Positions 1 to 7,468 are shown, counted from the first letter of the stretch. The stretch: DNA of 19,895 nucleotides from WJKP01 sp964531215 (GCA_964531215.1 CAZHFK010000021.1:1-19895), one strand, 5' to 3'. Made by a program: numbers and translations. Notes: generated by a model from the sequence alone, not told the origin.

Positions 1-54
1 ATACCACATGTGAACGAAATCCCAAATGTAACCCTAATTGCTGCAATTGTAACA
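1..54. repeat. Terminal inverted repeat, left copy
   Basis: Bases 1-54 are the exact reverse complement of 19842-19895; identity stops at base 55. Just inside the identical block both copies keep a TTGAC at the same distance. Read outward, the shared block begins with TGTTACAAT, which fits an extended -10 element. An inverted repeat at both ends suggests that the contig broke at a repeated sequence, perhaps the edge of a mobile element, rather than being a circular replicon (which would show a direct terminal overlap). A length near a common de Bruijn k-mer size is also compatible with an assembly boundary effect. Confidence 0.9.
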
Positions 55-114
55 CTTTGAGTCAAATTATTATGTTGATATATTGAGTTTTTCACTAATA
101 AAAAATAGTTTATT

Positions 115-161
115 TTGACAATTTATTATCAAATTATTATAAGTATCATTACATAAGGAGG
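115..161 (+). promoter_or_regulatory. Promoter and SD of the frameshifted gene at 170
   Basis: TTGACA (115-120), a 17-base spacer and TATAAG (138-143) form a near-consensus sigma-70 promoter. A strong SD, AAGGAGG (155-161), lies 8 bases before an ATG at 170. The intact signals show that a gene was expressed here although its reading frame is now broken. Confidence 0.75.
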
Positions 162-169
162 ATCTAAAA

Positions 170-381
170 ATGCCACCGTCATTCCACAAACACTGAGTGA
201 ATCTATTGAAGACTGCCGCAGACGCCTTGTTTTACAAGGCAGGACAAACGATGCAAATCAAATCTGGGAAGATCATCTTAATAGCTCGCCTATTAACCCG
301 TTTGAGGGTTGGGGCAAAGCCATAAAGAGTTTTTTCACAAAGAAAAAAGCCCTGCCTCAAACATTAATGTTTCTAAGCTAG
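170..381 (+). pseudogene. Frameshifted small gene, unknown function
   Basis: The ATG at 170 is well placed after AAGGAGG, but its frame stops after eight codons (MPPSFHKH). The frame beginning at 172 is open to a TAG at 379-381 and reads like a real protein of about 69 residues: it begins ATVIPQTLSESIEDC and continues with a charged helix and a WEDHL...PFEGWGKAIKSFF segment. It has no start codon of its own. Restoring one G after the ATG (ATG-GCC-ACC) would join start and body, so a one-base deletion or a sequencing error is the simplest explanation. The last codons overlap a terminator hairpin serving the convergent gene. No family recognised. A programmed frameshift cannot be excluded, but there is no clear slippery site. 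Confidence 0.6.
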
Positions 382-392
382 GGCTCTTTGAA
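337..392 (-). terminator. Terminator for the 66-aa gene (possibly bidirectional)
   Basis: On the minus strand a long hairpin pairs AGCCCT with AGGGCT around an inner palindrome (AAACATTAATGTTT) and is followed by TTTTTTC. Read on the plus strand it has only a weak CTTTG tail. It overlaps the end of the frameshifted plus-strand gene, so the two genes share one intergenic hairpin. Confidence 0.7.
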
Positions 393-420
393 TTGGGTAT
401 GAAACCCGTTTGAGCATTGC

Positions 421-621
421 TCACTTCCGCTTATACCTCGCATTTCCCCTCCCCTTTCTGTTTTTGGGTTGCCGTGTTACGTCCTCGCACATGACGCGCA
501 AGGCCTGCTTTTTGCCTTCTGGGGATAATGGTAGTCCTCTGAGTGTTTTTTTCAACGCCTTAACCAGCCCGGGATCCAAACCACGACCCAAACTACAGGT
601 ATCAGCGAGATTAGTACTCAT
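421..621 (-). CDS. Small basic hypothetical protein (66 aa)
   Basis: The start chosen is the ATG at 621-619, which sits 8 bases after a perfect AAAGGAGG; a GTG three codons upstream overlaps the SD and is less likely. The protein starts MSTNLADTCSLGRGLD, has a middle helix (VKALKKTLRGL) and ends in a Lys/Arg-rich tail (KNRKGRGNARYKRK). Such a tail suggests nucleic-acid or ribosome contact, but this is inference; I recognise no family. The stop is TGA, one of the few in the window, showing that UGA is read as stop. An extended -10 (TGCTAAAAT, 717-709) about 90 bases upstream would let it be transcribed apart from the lipoprotein gene behind it. A strong terminator follows. Confidence 0.7.
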   Translation of the reverse strand: MSTNLADTCSLGRGLDPGLVKALKKTLRGLPLSPEGKKQALRVMCEDVTRQPKNRKGRGNARYKRK

Positions 622-708
622 TATAACCACCTCCTTTGTGATTTTAAAAAATAACCACTTATATTTTTACCATTATCCTTCCAAAATGGATTTTGACATA
701 ATTATTTA

Positions 709-717
709 ATTTTAGCA
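709..717 (-). promoter_or_regulatory. Extended -10 promoter candidate upstream of the 66-aa gene
   Basis: The minus strand reads TGC-TAAAAT. No convincing -35 lies 17 bases upstream, as is usual for extended -10 promoters. The same TGCTA start recurs before the tRNA pair, the zinc-ribbon gene and queA. Confidence 0.4.
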
Positions 718-720
718 AGT

Positions 721-1461
721 CTAGTCAATTTCCAAAACTTTAACCTGTAAAATCTTTTCCGGTTCATCAGGTGCTTGGGGATCATAATTTTCATAAGTAT
801 CTTTAAAAATCGCATATTGAATAGTCTGGTTACCCTGCCAATTAATATTAAACTGATTACTCATCGCGCCATAACCGCCGTTTAAAGTCCGGCCTTTTTC
901 CAGCTCAACCAGAGTCAAGCTTTTATCATAAACCAAATCCAGTAATTTTAATTCACGAGCTTCATCGGTTTCCAAAGCCACGGCCAGCTTGGTCTGATCA
1001 GGCGATAAAATATGGGCGCCAAAATCAGTTAATTCCTGAGAAATTTCCAATTCACTGCAAGTTTGCTTGTCTAAATTCAAAACAAAAAGCTGATTAAGGT
1101 ATTTATCAGAACCCGGATCAAACGGTTTTAAAATTATTAAAGCCAAATCTTTAGGCTGAGCATAAATCATCATCTCTGTCTCGCATAATTCAGCCACATC
1201 TTCAATGATTATTTCATCTTTTTGGTTAGCAACCTTTTGTACTAATCCTTCTTCAGTTGCCATAACATTATAAATAACCTTATCTTCAGAATCTTCCGGC
1301 TCTACTTGCTGATCAACGGGTTCTTCTGAATCAGTCACCGGTTGTTCCTGATTTAAATTAGAATTCAAATTAACTTTTAAATCACAAGCAGCCAAAACAA
1401 TGGTTAATGAGATAATAATTAATAAAACGTAAAAACCATGAATATTTTTAAATAATGGCAT
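721..1461 (-). CDS. Lipoprotein with beta-propeller-like segment (246 aa)
   Basis: The N-terminus is a lipoprotein signal: a short charged stretch, a hydrophobic helix (about residues 11-24) and the lipobox LAAC with the lipidated Cys at 26. The mature protein should be anchored on the outside of the membrane. Residues 30-60 are a Glu/Asp-rich linker. The rest alternates short beta-like segments, including LSPDQTKLAVALETD, which resembles the 'SPDG..la' strand pair of TolB/WD40-like propellers. There are too few repeats for a full propeller, so it may be a degenerate or partial one. It follows the M23 peptidase gene on the same strand but is separated from it by a strong terminator. I see no SD and assign no specific function. 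Confidence 0.8.
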   Translation of the reverse strand: MPLFKNIHGFYVLLIIISLTIVLAACDLKVNLNSNLNQEQPVTDSEEPVDQQVEPEDSEDKVIYNVMATEEGLVQKVANQKDEIIIEDVAELCETEMMIYAQPKDLALIILKPFDPGSDKYLNQLFVLNLDKQTCSELEISQELTDFGAHILSPDQTKLAVALETDEARELKLLDLVYDKSLTLVELEKGRTLNGGYGAMSNQFNINWQGNQTIQYAIFKDTYENYDPQAPDEPEKILQVKVLEID

Positions 1462-1541
1462 AAAGTTTTTAATTAAAATATTTATTAAAATTTTTATTTA
1501 ACAGCTTATTTTTAAATTTTGCCAAATAATTAACAAAAAGT

Positions 1542-1564
1542 AAAGCCTCCCAAAGGGAGGCTTT
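1542..1564 (-). terminator. Rho-independent terminator after the M23 peptidase gene
   Basis: A perfect 10-bp stem (AAAGCCTCCC/GGGAGGCTTT) with a 3-base loop lies just after the peptidase stop codon. On the minus strand it is followed by ACTTTTTG. It separates the peptidase and lipoprotein transcripts. Confidence 0.85.
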
Positions 1565-1579
1565 TAAATAATTAGCCGA

Positions 1580-4210
1580 TTAACTCAATTTGGAGCTTAT
1601 CATTCGGAAAGTAAAAATCACAAAAAGCGGAACAAACAAAATCAATAAATTTACCAAGCCAGTAAATGGCGGCAAACCAGCGCCAATATAACAACCAAAC
1701 GAACCGGACGATGACTGATCCTGGTTATTGGACTTACCAGAATTATTATTATCATCATCAGGTTCAGTCGGATTATTGTCTTGTTCATTAATTACCAAAT
1801 TAAAAACCAAATTATAACCGCCATAACTATTAGGAATTATGGCAGTGATTGACTGACCATTAACCAATAACCTGTGTCCAGGCAAAAGACCTTGCCAGTC
1901 AGCCAGCCAGGTATTGTCTTCAAACTCAATATTACAATAAACCGTATCAGCAAAACTGACTTGTACTGAGTTTTCCAAAAACCCATCAGCCAAAATCAAA
2001 TCATGCCAAAATAAACCGCTACCAGTGCAATGTAATTCAGGCCGGGTATAACCACCCTGGTACTCAAAATGCACATAACCATCAGAATTAATGGTTTTAA
2101 CCTGATCATCCGGCGGTAATTGTCCTCCGCCACTGCCAGGCTCACCTTCATAAACAAAAATCAAAGTATCAACCGCTACAGTTTGCTCCGGGTAATCAGC
2201 AGTCTGACTAAACACATTGACCCCGTATCGCTGAGTATTATAAAAATCAAAAGTACCCAAAAAAACTTTCTGATTTTCATCGTCATTAAATTGATCAAAA
2301 CTTGTTTCATAAGGATAACTTATATCCTGACTGCTATGCCAGACCTGATAACGCACTTCATTGGCCTGGGCATAATAACGAGGAATAACAGTATAAACCG
2401 ACCAAGCACCGGTCAAAGGCAATTGAAAATCCCATCTGGCAATTTTATTATAATTGGAAGAAATCAGCCAAATATGATTGGCCCAACCAACACTGGCTAA
2501 AGGCAACCCGTCATAATTACGGCCCTGCCTCTGCCAATCAGTCTGCAAATCAAGATAAACAGGTTTACTGGTATCCTGATCATAACCATGAATATAAACG
2601 GTTAATGCCGGATTATCATCAGTTGCTCGGTTATTATCAATAAATTCCAGGGGATCAACAAAATAATCCAAATAACCAATATCATTGACCGGCCAATAGC
2701 CTTGGCCTAACTGGTCATAACCATTAAACCTGATTTCAAAATGAAGATGAGGGCTATAATTACCATTACCGTCACCAATCGTACCGATTTGCCAGTTTTG
2801 CCTGACATAAGTTTGCTGCGCTACTATTTCCTGCCGAGCAATAATCCGGCCAGTCTCTGTTTCAATAAAAATTTCATCTAAATGCGCATAAAGCGCGTAG
2901 ACCTGAGTAACTTTTTCACCGTTACTCAGCCAAAAACTCTGGCCGGGCTGAGCTTTGATTTGTAAGATCAAATAATTGCCCCAACCGGGTGTCCAGCCCA
3001 AATCCCAAACCAATGCATTGGCAATAGCAAACAAAGGTTCGCCCAAGTCATTCATGGCTTTACGGTTTAAATCCAAACCTAAATGGATTTGATTACTATA
3101 AGCAAACAAAGAACCAAACGGCTGGTAATCATAACAAGCCCCGTTCGGGATCTGGCTGTCAGGTTCCAGCCGATAAATATAATCACAAGCCATAGGGTAA
3201 ACAAACCCGTCAGCATACTGGAAATCATCATCATTAACAGGTTCTTCCAAATAAATACAGGCTTCGGTTGCCTGGCTGTTTAAATTACTTTTAAACGCCA
3301 CCAAGCGATAACAATAATTGTCGCCATAAGCTAAACCGGTATCAGTATAACTGGTTGTATTAGCCGGCAATTTCTCCAGATACTGCCAGTTACGGTAAAG
3401 CAAAAAACCGTCTTCATCATTGGCATTATCCTGCCAAGTCAGCTGAACATTATTTTGCTCATCTAGCAACTGCAAATTACTTGGCGCTAAAGGTGGGCTT
3501 GGTTCAGTTGTTGTTTTAACCTGGATTTGCACCTGACCATTGGGTTCATAAGCAATATTACCAGCCTGATCTTTAACCCATAAAGTAAAAGTATAAAACC
3601 CGTCAGCCGGCGCATTAAAAGTATAATCAATTGACTCAGCTTGGAATTCCTTATAATATTGATTACTTACCTCTGAAGGAAGCCAACCGCTTAAAGTCTG
3701 GCCATTAGGCACTACAACATAAAGTCTTAAAGCAGCGACTTGGCTTAAATTATCACTACTGCCAACCTGAATATTAAATTGGGACTGATTAATAACCTGG
3801 CCATCAACCAGATTATTAAACCGGGCGTCAGGCGCAATCTGATCAGAAATAACTTTTACTTGCGGGCCATACTCCCAAGACCCATCATGCTTAAACACCC
3901 AGTAAGTTATAACAAATTGCTGGTTGGCAAGCCCTGATAACCTCCACATGACCCGCTGGTCAAGTGAAGTCAGATCATAATACCACCAACCATTACCGGA
4001 ACTTGTCCAGCCGCTATTAAGGCCCTGGCTATTATCAGTCAAACCACACACATAAGCGCGCCAGCGAACAAATTCCGATGCATTATTTACACCAAATTCA
4101 AGCCCGTTTTCATTGGTGGGATTTTTTTTGATATAAATCTGATGAGCCCAACCTTGATTAGTTATCAAAACTCCCACAATCACTCCGATAATCATGATTA
4201 TCTTTTTCAT
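1580..4210 (-). CDS. Secreted multidomain M23 (LytM-type) metallopeptidase, C-terminally anchored (876 aa)
   Basis: A predicted cell-wall hydrolase or surface protein. Residues 1-22 form a Sec signal peptide ending near WAH. About 125-232 is an Ig-like module and about 240-322 a fibronectin type III module (PSPPLAPSNLQL...LTWQDNANDEDGF). The M23 domain spans about 365-525 and keeps the whole active site: H376 and D380 (HLGLD) and H490 (SPHLHFE) as zinc ligands, with H443 (YAHLDE) and H488 as catalytic histidines. Residues 535-690 resemble a golvesin/xanthan-lyase C-terminal module. After a further beta-rich region and an Asp/Asn/Ser linker (808-837) comes a C-terminal membrane helix (851-868) preceded by FGC. 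The start follows AAGGGAG. M23 enzymes cut peptidoglycan cross-bridges; binding roles for the extra modules are inferred. Confidence 0.92.
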   Translation of the reverse strand: MKKIIMIIGVIVGVLITNQGWAHQIYIKKNPTNENGLEFGVNNASEFVRWRAYVCGLTDNSQGLNSGWTSSGNGWWYYDLTSLDQRVMWRLSGLANQQFVITYWVFKHDGSWEYGPQVKVISDQIAPDARFNNLVDGQVINQSQFNIQVGSSDNLSQVAALRLYVVVPNGQTLSGWLPSEVSNQYYKEFQAESIDYTFNAPADGFYTFTLWVKDQAGNIAYEPNGQVQIQVKTTTEPSPPLAPSNLQLLDEQNNVQLTWQDNANDEDGFLLYRNWQYLEKLPANTTSYTDTGLAYGDNYCYRLVAFKSNLNSQATEACIYLEEPVNDDDFQYADGFVYPMACDYIYRLEPDSQIPNGACYDYQPFGSLFAYSNQIHLGLDLNRKAMNDLGEPLFAIANALVWDLGWTPGWGNYLILQIKAQPGQSFWLSNGEKVTQVYALYAHLDEIFIETETGRIIARQEIVAQQTYVRQNWQIGTIGDGNGNYSPHLHFEIRFNGYDQLGQGYWPVNDIGYLDYFVDPLEFIDNNRATDDNPALTVYIHGYDQDTSKPVYLDLQTDWQRQGRNYDGLPLASVGWANHIWLISSNYNKIARWDFQLPLTGAWSVYTVIPRYYAQANEVRYQVWHSSQDISYPYETSFDQFNDDENQKVFLGTFDFYNTQRYGVNVFSQTADYPEQTVAVDTLIFVYEGEPGSGGGQLPPDDQVKTINSDGYVHFEYQGGYTRPELHCTGSGLFWHDLILADGFLENSVQVSFADTVYCNIEFEDNTWLADWQGLLPGHRLLVNGQSITAIIPNSYGGYNLVFNLVINEQDNNPTEPDDDNNNSGKSNNQDQSSSGSFGCYIGAGLPPFTGLVNLLILFVPLFVIFTFRMISSKLS

Positions 4211-4249
4211 TTAACTGCTCCCTTGTTTGGTTTGTTTATGTTTTTTCCC

Positions 4250-4329
4250 CACTTTGCAAAGTGAGAAACTTCCCCCGCTAGATTTTCACCTCCTTCCCTG
4301 ATTCGCCATAGCTTTAGCGACAGCGAATC
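4250..4329 (-). promoter_or_regulatory. Structured 5' leader of the M23 gene
   Basis: The leader holds a hairpin GATTCGC/GCGAATC (4300-4329), a purine block with a complete SD (GGAAGGAGGTG) that has no usable start codon close behind it, a CGGGGG stretch, and a palindrome CACTTTGCAAAGTG (4250-4263), all before the gene's own SD. The 4300-4329 hairpin has the layout of the palindrome at 15342-15371, so part of this may be a repeat insertion. The spare SD could be a relic of a lost upstream frame or a regulatory element. Confidence 0.4.
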
Positions 4330-4361
4330 TGTTTTTAATCGCTAATTTTCAAAGAACTAAA

Positions 4362-4390
4362 AAAACACTTTCAAAAATCAAAAGTGTTTT
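4362..4390 (-). terminator. Terminator-like hairpin inside the M23 leader
   Basis: On the minus strand AAAACACTTT pairs with AAAGTGTTTT across a short loop and runs directly into seven Ts. It lies between the only good minus-strand promoter candidate (4494-4467) and the M23 start, so it could be an attenuator, or the end of a short independent RNA. Confidence 0.6.
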
Positions 4391-4466
4391 GGCTGTTTTT
4401 TTTGTTTTTGTTTTTTATTTTCCCCCTTAACATATTTTATAAAAAAATATTTTATATTTTAAAAAT

Positions 4467-4494
4467 ATCATACCTGTTTTTTTTAGCAAGTTAA
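4467..4494 (-). promoter_or_regulatory. Minus-strand promoter candidate upstream of the M23 leader
   Basis: TTAACT (4494-4489), a 16-base spacer and TATGAT (4472-4467). A transcript starting near 4460 would meet the hairpin at 4362-4390 before reaching the M23 gene. The surroundings are very AT-rich, so chance matches are likely. Confidence 0.35.
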
Positions 4495-4598
4495 TTTTAC
4501 TTAAAAATTTTGCAAAAAATTATCAAAAAAATATCCACAATCAAGCTCAACTGCCCTTAATCAAAAATGTCAAAACTATTTAACAAAAATTTACGGAC

Positions 4599-4627
4599 TT
4601 GTGGAAAATTATTTTTTTTTATATTAT
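4599..4627 (+). promoter_or_regulatory. Promoter of the structured RNA
   Basis: TTGTGG (4599-4604), a 17-base T-rich spacer and TATTAT (4622-4627). Initiation near 4634 would start the RNA about 12 bases before its closing stem. This promoter and the terminator on the other side are the reasons for placing the RNA on the plus strand. Confidence 0.5.
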
Positions 4628-4633
4628 AAAAAT

Positions 4634-5025
4634 AGGTTTTCCTAATTTCATGAACCAGGAAGCCCTTTTTGGGGATCCGGACTGATCACAAAAATATCGG
4701 CTCAAAAAATATCCGGATAGCAATATCGGGTAAAAGCTCTCCGGTAATGGTAGCGCTGTTTGAATTGCGTTGATTCAAACATCTACTGCCCCCGACCATT
4801 GACAAAGTCAGCCGGAAGAGTCCATAGGGGACAGAGCCAGTTTAAAGTCAATTGATCTCAGAGATAGTTTTACCTCCTTTAGTCGCTAGCTCTGAAAAAA
4901 ACAATGGCTTGATGATCGGGATTTATCGGCAGAATACCCCGGCCNNNNNNNNNNGCCCGAGGGATAAGCTGGAGCCTGGTTCATGAAAAAACCCTGCGCT
5001 ATAAAAAGCGCAGGGTTTTTCTATT
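4634..5025 (+). ncRNA. Structured non-coding RNA, unidentified, with an anti-SD loop
   Basis: There is no credible protein frame here and the base composition is richer in G+C than the flanks. The ends pair perfectly over 14 bp (TTTCATGAACCAGG at 4646-4659 with CCTGGTTCATGAAA at 4975-4988), as in closed large RNAs. Further stems include ATCCGGA/TCCGGAT around 4675-4719, TGTTTGAAT/ATTCAAACA around 4758-4781, and TCAGAGATAG/CTAGCTCTGA (4858-4867/4886-4895, one mismatch). The last presents an 18-base loop containing ACCTCCTTTA (4872-4881), the canonical 16S 3' tail. A terminator follows at once. The universal signatures of tmRNA, RNase P RNA and SRP RNA were looked for and not found. Ten Ns fall within a further likely hairpin, so part of the molecule is missing. 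Strand choice is an inference. Confidence 0.55.
4945..4954. other. Assembly gap (10 N)
   Basis: Ten Ns sit between CCCCGGCC and GCCCGAGGG, which look like two arms of one hairpin. The true gap size is unknown. Confidence 0.99.
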
Positions 5026-5031
5026 TTAATT
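4989..5031. terminator. Bidirectional terminator between the structured RNA and argS
   Basis: AACCCTGCGCT pairs perfectly with AGCGCAGGGTT over a 6-base loop. T-runs follow on both strands (TTTTTCTATTTT on plus, TTTTTTC on minus), so it can end both argS and the plus-strand RNA. Confidence 0.85.
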
Positions 5032-5040
5032 TTTTATATT

Positions 5041-6753
5041 TTACATTTCTTTTAAAATCGGGATGCCTAAAATATCCATGCCATTAGTCAAAGCCTGTTT
5101 AATTGATTTTAATAATTCAAATCTGACAGCCATAACTGCCGGTTCAGCCTGAATAACCGGTAATTCATGATAAAAAGCATTAAAATCCTGGGCCAGTTTA
5201 TAAATATAATGAACCAAAATTGACGGGTCATTGGTTTGCTTGGTATCCAAGATAATCTGTGGATACTTTAATAAATCTTTAATCAATTCTTTCTCAATAG
5301 TAGCGGCTAAATTTTTATAATCCAATTTCACATCAATCCCTGAACAAGTTTTGCGTGATTTAACAAAAATCGAATTCAAACGGGCATAAGTATACTGCAA
5401 ATAAGGACCGGTAAACCCATTAACATCCAAAGCTTCTTCAATATCAAAAGTAATTATTTTATTATTATTTGATTTTAACATACCGAATTTTAAAGCGGAC
5501 ATAACAATCGCCTGACTCGCCAATTTTACTTTTTCATCCGGCCAATCAGGATGACGATGTTTGGTTTCTTTGATAACTTTATTTAAAGCCGCTTGTTTAA
5601 CTTCTTCATAAGTAACCACGTTACCGGTACGTGAAGACATTATACCGCTTTTTAATTGCACAAATTCATAAGTAACATGAATCATTTCCTTGTCAAAACC
5701 CATTAATTCCAAAATTTTAAAAATCTGTTGCAAATACTGGCTTTGACGATTATCAATCACATAAATACTGGTATCCAATTTATATTTTTTGAATTTTTTA
5801 ATAGCCAAAGGAATATCTTTAATACCGTATAATGCTGTACCGTCTTTACGGAGTAAAACCAAAACACCCAAATCATGTTTTTGTAAATCAGCAATAATCG
5901 CGCCTTGTGATTTTCTTATAAAATCATATTTCAACAATTTAGGCAGCATTTTTTTACCGGCTTTTTCTTCTTCAGATTCATAATAATAAACATCAAAATT
6001 AACTTGTAAGTCTCTGTAGATTTCCTGAAAATGAGCCATGCTCCATTTTTTTGTCTGCTGCCAAAGTTTGGTTATTTCAGGATCATTGTTTTCCAATTTT
6101 TGTAAAATCTCAGCCACTTGATATTTACGGTCCTGATCATCGCCGATTTCAGCCACTGCCCGAGTATAGGCTCGGCCTAAAAATTCGCCTTTATTCTCGG
6201 CTTTGGCAAGATCTGTTTGATTAACAAAATTTTGCAAATACCATAAAGTTTTGGCAATATGAGCGCCTGAATCACCGATATAATTAGCAGCCACAACTTT
6301 ACAGCCGCAATTTTTATAAACATTAACCAAAGCATTACCAATACAAACATTACGCAAATGACCGACATGAAATTCTTTATGAGTATTGGGCTGGGAATAT
6401 TCAATCATGACTTTCTGGCCTTTAGCCTGTTTATTTTGACCGTATTTTTCAGCTTGTTTTTGGATCTCTTTAAATAATTGCTCGGCAACTTGCGCATAAT
6501 CCAGTAAAAAATTCAAATACGGACCGATATTTTTCAAATTAATAATCAAACCTTTGGGTTTTATCTGCGCTGCCAATTCTTGAGCCAGCTCAGCCGGATT
6601 TTTCTTTTGCATTTTGGCTATTTCAAAACACGGCAAAGCCAAATCACCCATTTCCGGTGACGGTGGGATAGTCAAATCTTCAGCCGTAATTTTGATATTT
6701 TGCTCGGCCAAAAGATCGATTATTTGTTTTTTGATTTTTTCGTTGATTTGCAT
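5041..6753 (-). CDS. argS: Arginyl-tRNA synthetase
   Basis: A class I aminoacyl-tRNA synthetase that charges tRNA-Arg in the cytoplasm. At 570 aa it is of usual length. An Arg-tRNA-synthetase N-terminal domain (about 1-90) is followed by the HIGH motif as HVGH (129-132) in the family context EYSQPNTHKEFHVGHLRN. The KMSKS equivalent is the degenerate MSSRTGN (372-378), normal for ArgRS. An alpha-helical anticodon-binding (DALR) domain spans about 445-570. Family and function are secure. No SD precedes the ATG at 6753, in contrast to several small genes in the window. The stop is followed directly by a bidirectional terminator, so argS is the last gene of its transcript. Confidence 0.97.
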   Translation of the reverse strand: MQINEKIKKQIIDLLAEQNIKITAEDLTIPPSPEMGDLALPCFEIAKMQKKNPAELAQELAAQIKPKGLIINLKNIGPYLNFLLDYAQVAEQLFKEIQKQAEKYGQNKQAKGQKVMIEYSQPNTHKEFHVGHLRNVCIGNALVNVYKNCGCKVVAANYIGDSGAHIAKTLWYLQNFVNQTDLAKAENKGEFLGRAYTRAVAEIGDDQDRKYQVAEILQKLENNDPEITKLWQQTKKWSMAHFQEIYRDLQVNFDVYYYESEEEKAGKKMLPKLLKYDFIRKSQGAIIADLQKHDLGVLVLLRKDGTALYGIKDIPLAIKKFKKYKLDTSIYVIDNRQSQYLQQIFKILELMGFDKEMIHVTYEFVQLKSGIMSSRTGNVVTYEEVKQAALNKVIKETKHRHPDWPDEKVKLASQAIVMSALKFGMLKSNNNKIITFDIEEALDVNGFTGPYLQYTYARLNSIFVKSRKTCSGIDVKLDYKNLAATIEKELIKDLLKYPQIILDTKQTNDPSILVHYIYKLAQDFNAFYHELPVIQAEPAVMAVRFELLKSIKQALTNGMDILGIPILKEM

Positions 6754-6888
6754 ATTTTATTCATCGAACGGAAAACGCCCAACTTTTGGAGCGATATACT
6801 TCAGTGTGTCATTTTAATAGACCAAAGCGTTAAATACTTAATCATCTAATTTAAATCTTCAGAATTTTAATTTAACAAACACAACAGA

Positions 6889-7468
6889 GGACTTAAGTCT
6901 TTAGACTTTTAACTTTATATCATCAAATGGAACGACATAATCACCTACAGGATAATTCTCTAAACAGTTGAAGATAAATTCCTCACTCATTTTCTCTATC
7001 CATTTATTAAAACTACAAAATTTATACATTTTCAATTCTTCAAAATCCTCAATAATCCTGTGTTTTATTGGATTTATATGAATATAATTAAAATGCTTAT
7101 AAAAATCAGATTCATCTCTTGGACAATAATCCCAGTAATTCTGGAAAATTTTCCTCCCCTGTCAATTTTCATCTTTATTCCATTTATAAGACAATCCCCC
7201 ATGAACTTTTTTGAGAATATCAGATAAATCTTTACCAATAAATGTTTTAAATAATAAATGATAATGATTGTTCAAAACTGTGTACGCATACCATTTATAA
7301 TTAAATAAATCAAATTCACTTTTAAACTTATCTAAAACATCTTTCTTTTTCTGATCATCAATCACTAAAAAATCATCATAAACATGTACGGATAAAAAAT
7401 AAATCTCTTCGTCTAAATAAACATGTACAGGTTGGTGTTTTTTCATTATAAACTAAAGTCTTAAATCC
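6889..7468. mobile_element. REP-type transposase unit with imperfect inverted flanks
   Basis: The decayed transposase frame is bracketed by GGACTTAAGTCTTTAG (6889-6904) and CTAAAGTCTTAAATCC (7453-7468), which match in inverted orientation at 14 of 16 positions; the left flank also contains the palindrome GACTTAAGTC. Such flanks resemble the REP/terminal hairpins recognised by Y1 transposases. No target duplication is visible, consistent with HUH/Y1 chemistry, which makes none. Confidence 0.5.
6901..7446 (-). pseudogene. REP-associated tyrosine (Y1, HUH) transposase with internal stop
   Basis: The ATG at 7446 opens a frame broken by TGA at 7164-7162 and then open in the same frame to TAA at 6903-6901 (about 181 codon positions). 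The first part has the HUH metal motif (NNHYHLLF) and the second the signature YIHINPIKHR of TnpA-REP (RAYT) proteins, following NYWDYCPRDESDF. The stop falls between KDEN and QGRKIFQ, where relatives usually have Arg, so CGA to TGA is the likely change. UGA is not reassigned: long genes here have no internal TGA and the 66-aa gene uses TGA as stop. The enzyme would nick and rejoin single-stranded DNA at palindromic ends. It lies between argS and tyrS, with no clear SD. Confidence 0.75.

Noticed and set aside
410..709. 99-aa plus-strand open frame
   Set aside because: It lies antisense to the 66-aa gene, which has a perfect SD and terminator; the frame has no SD and an unlikely composition.
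4250..4329. Cobalamin or c-di-AMP (ydaO) riboswitch before the M23 gene
   Set aside because: GGGAA..GGTGAAAATC and CGGGGGAA resemble fragments of these aptamers, but the B12 box and the GUCAGCUAACC block are absent and the order does not fit.
4634..5025. tmRNA, RNase P RNA or SRP RNA
   Set aside because: No T-loop or tag frame, no GAGGAAAGUCC/ACAGAA pair in the right places, and no GGAAGGAAGCAGCC-like SRP loop; a few short resemblances (CCATAGGG, CGGCAGAA) are out of order.
7162..7446. Reading the TGA as glycine (alternative genetic code)
   Set aside because: Long genes contain no internal TGA and the 66-aa gene ends in TGA; Arg, not Gly, is usual at this site in the family.
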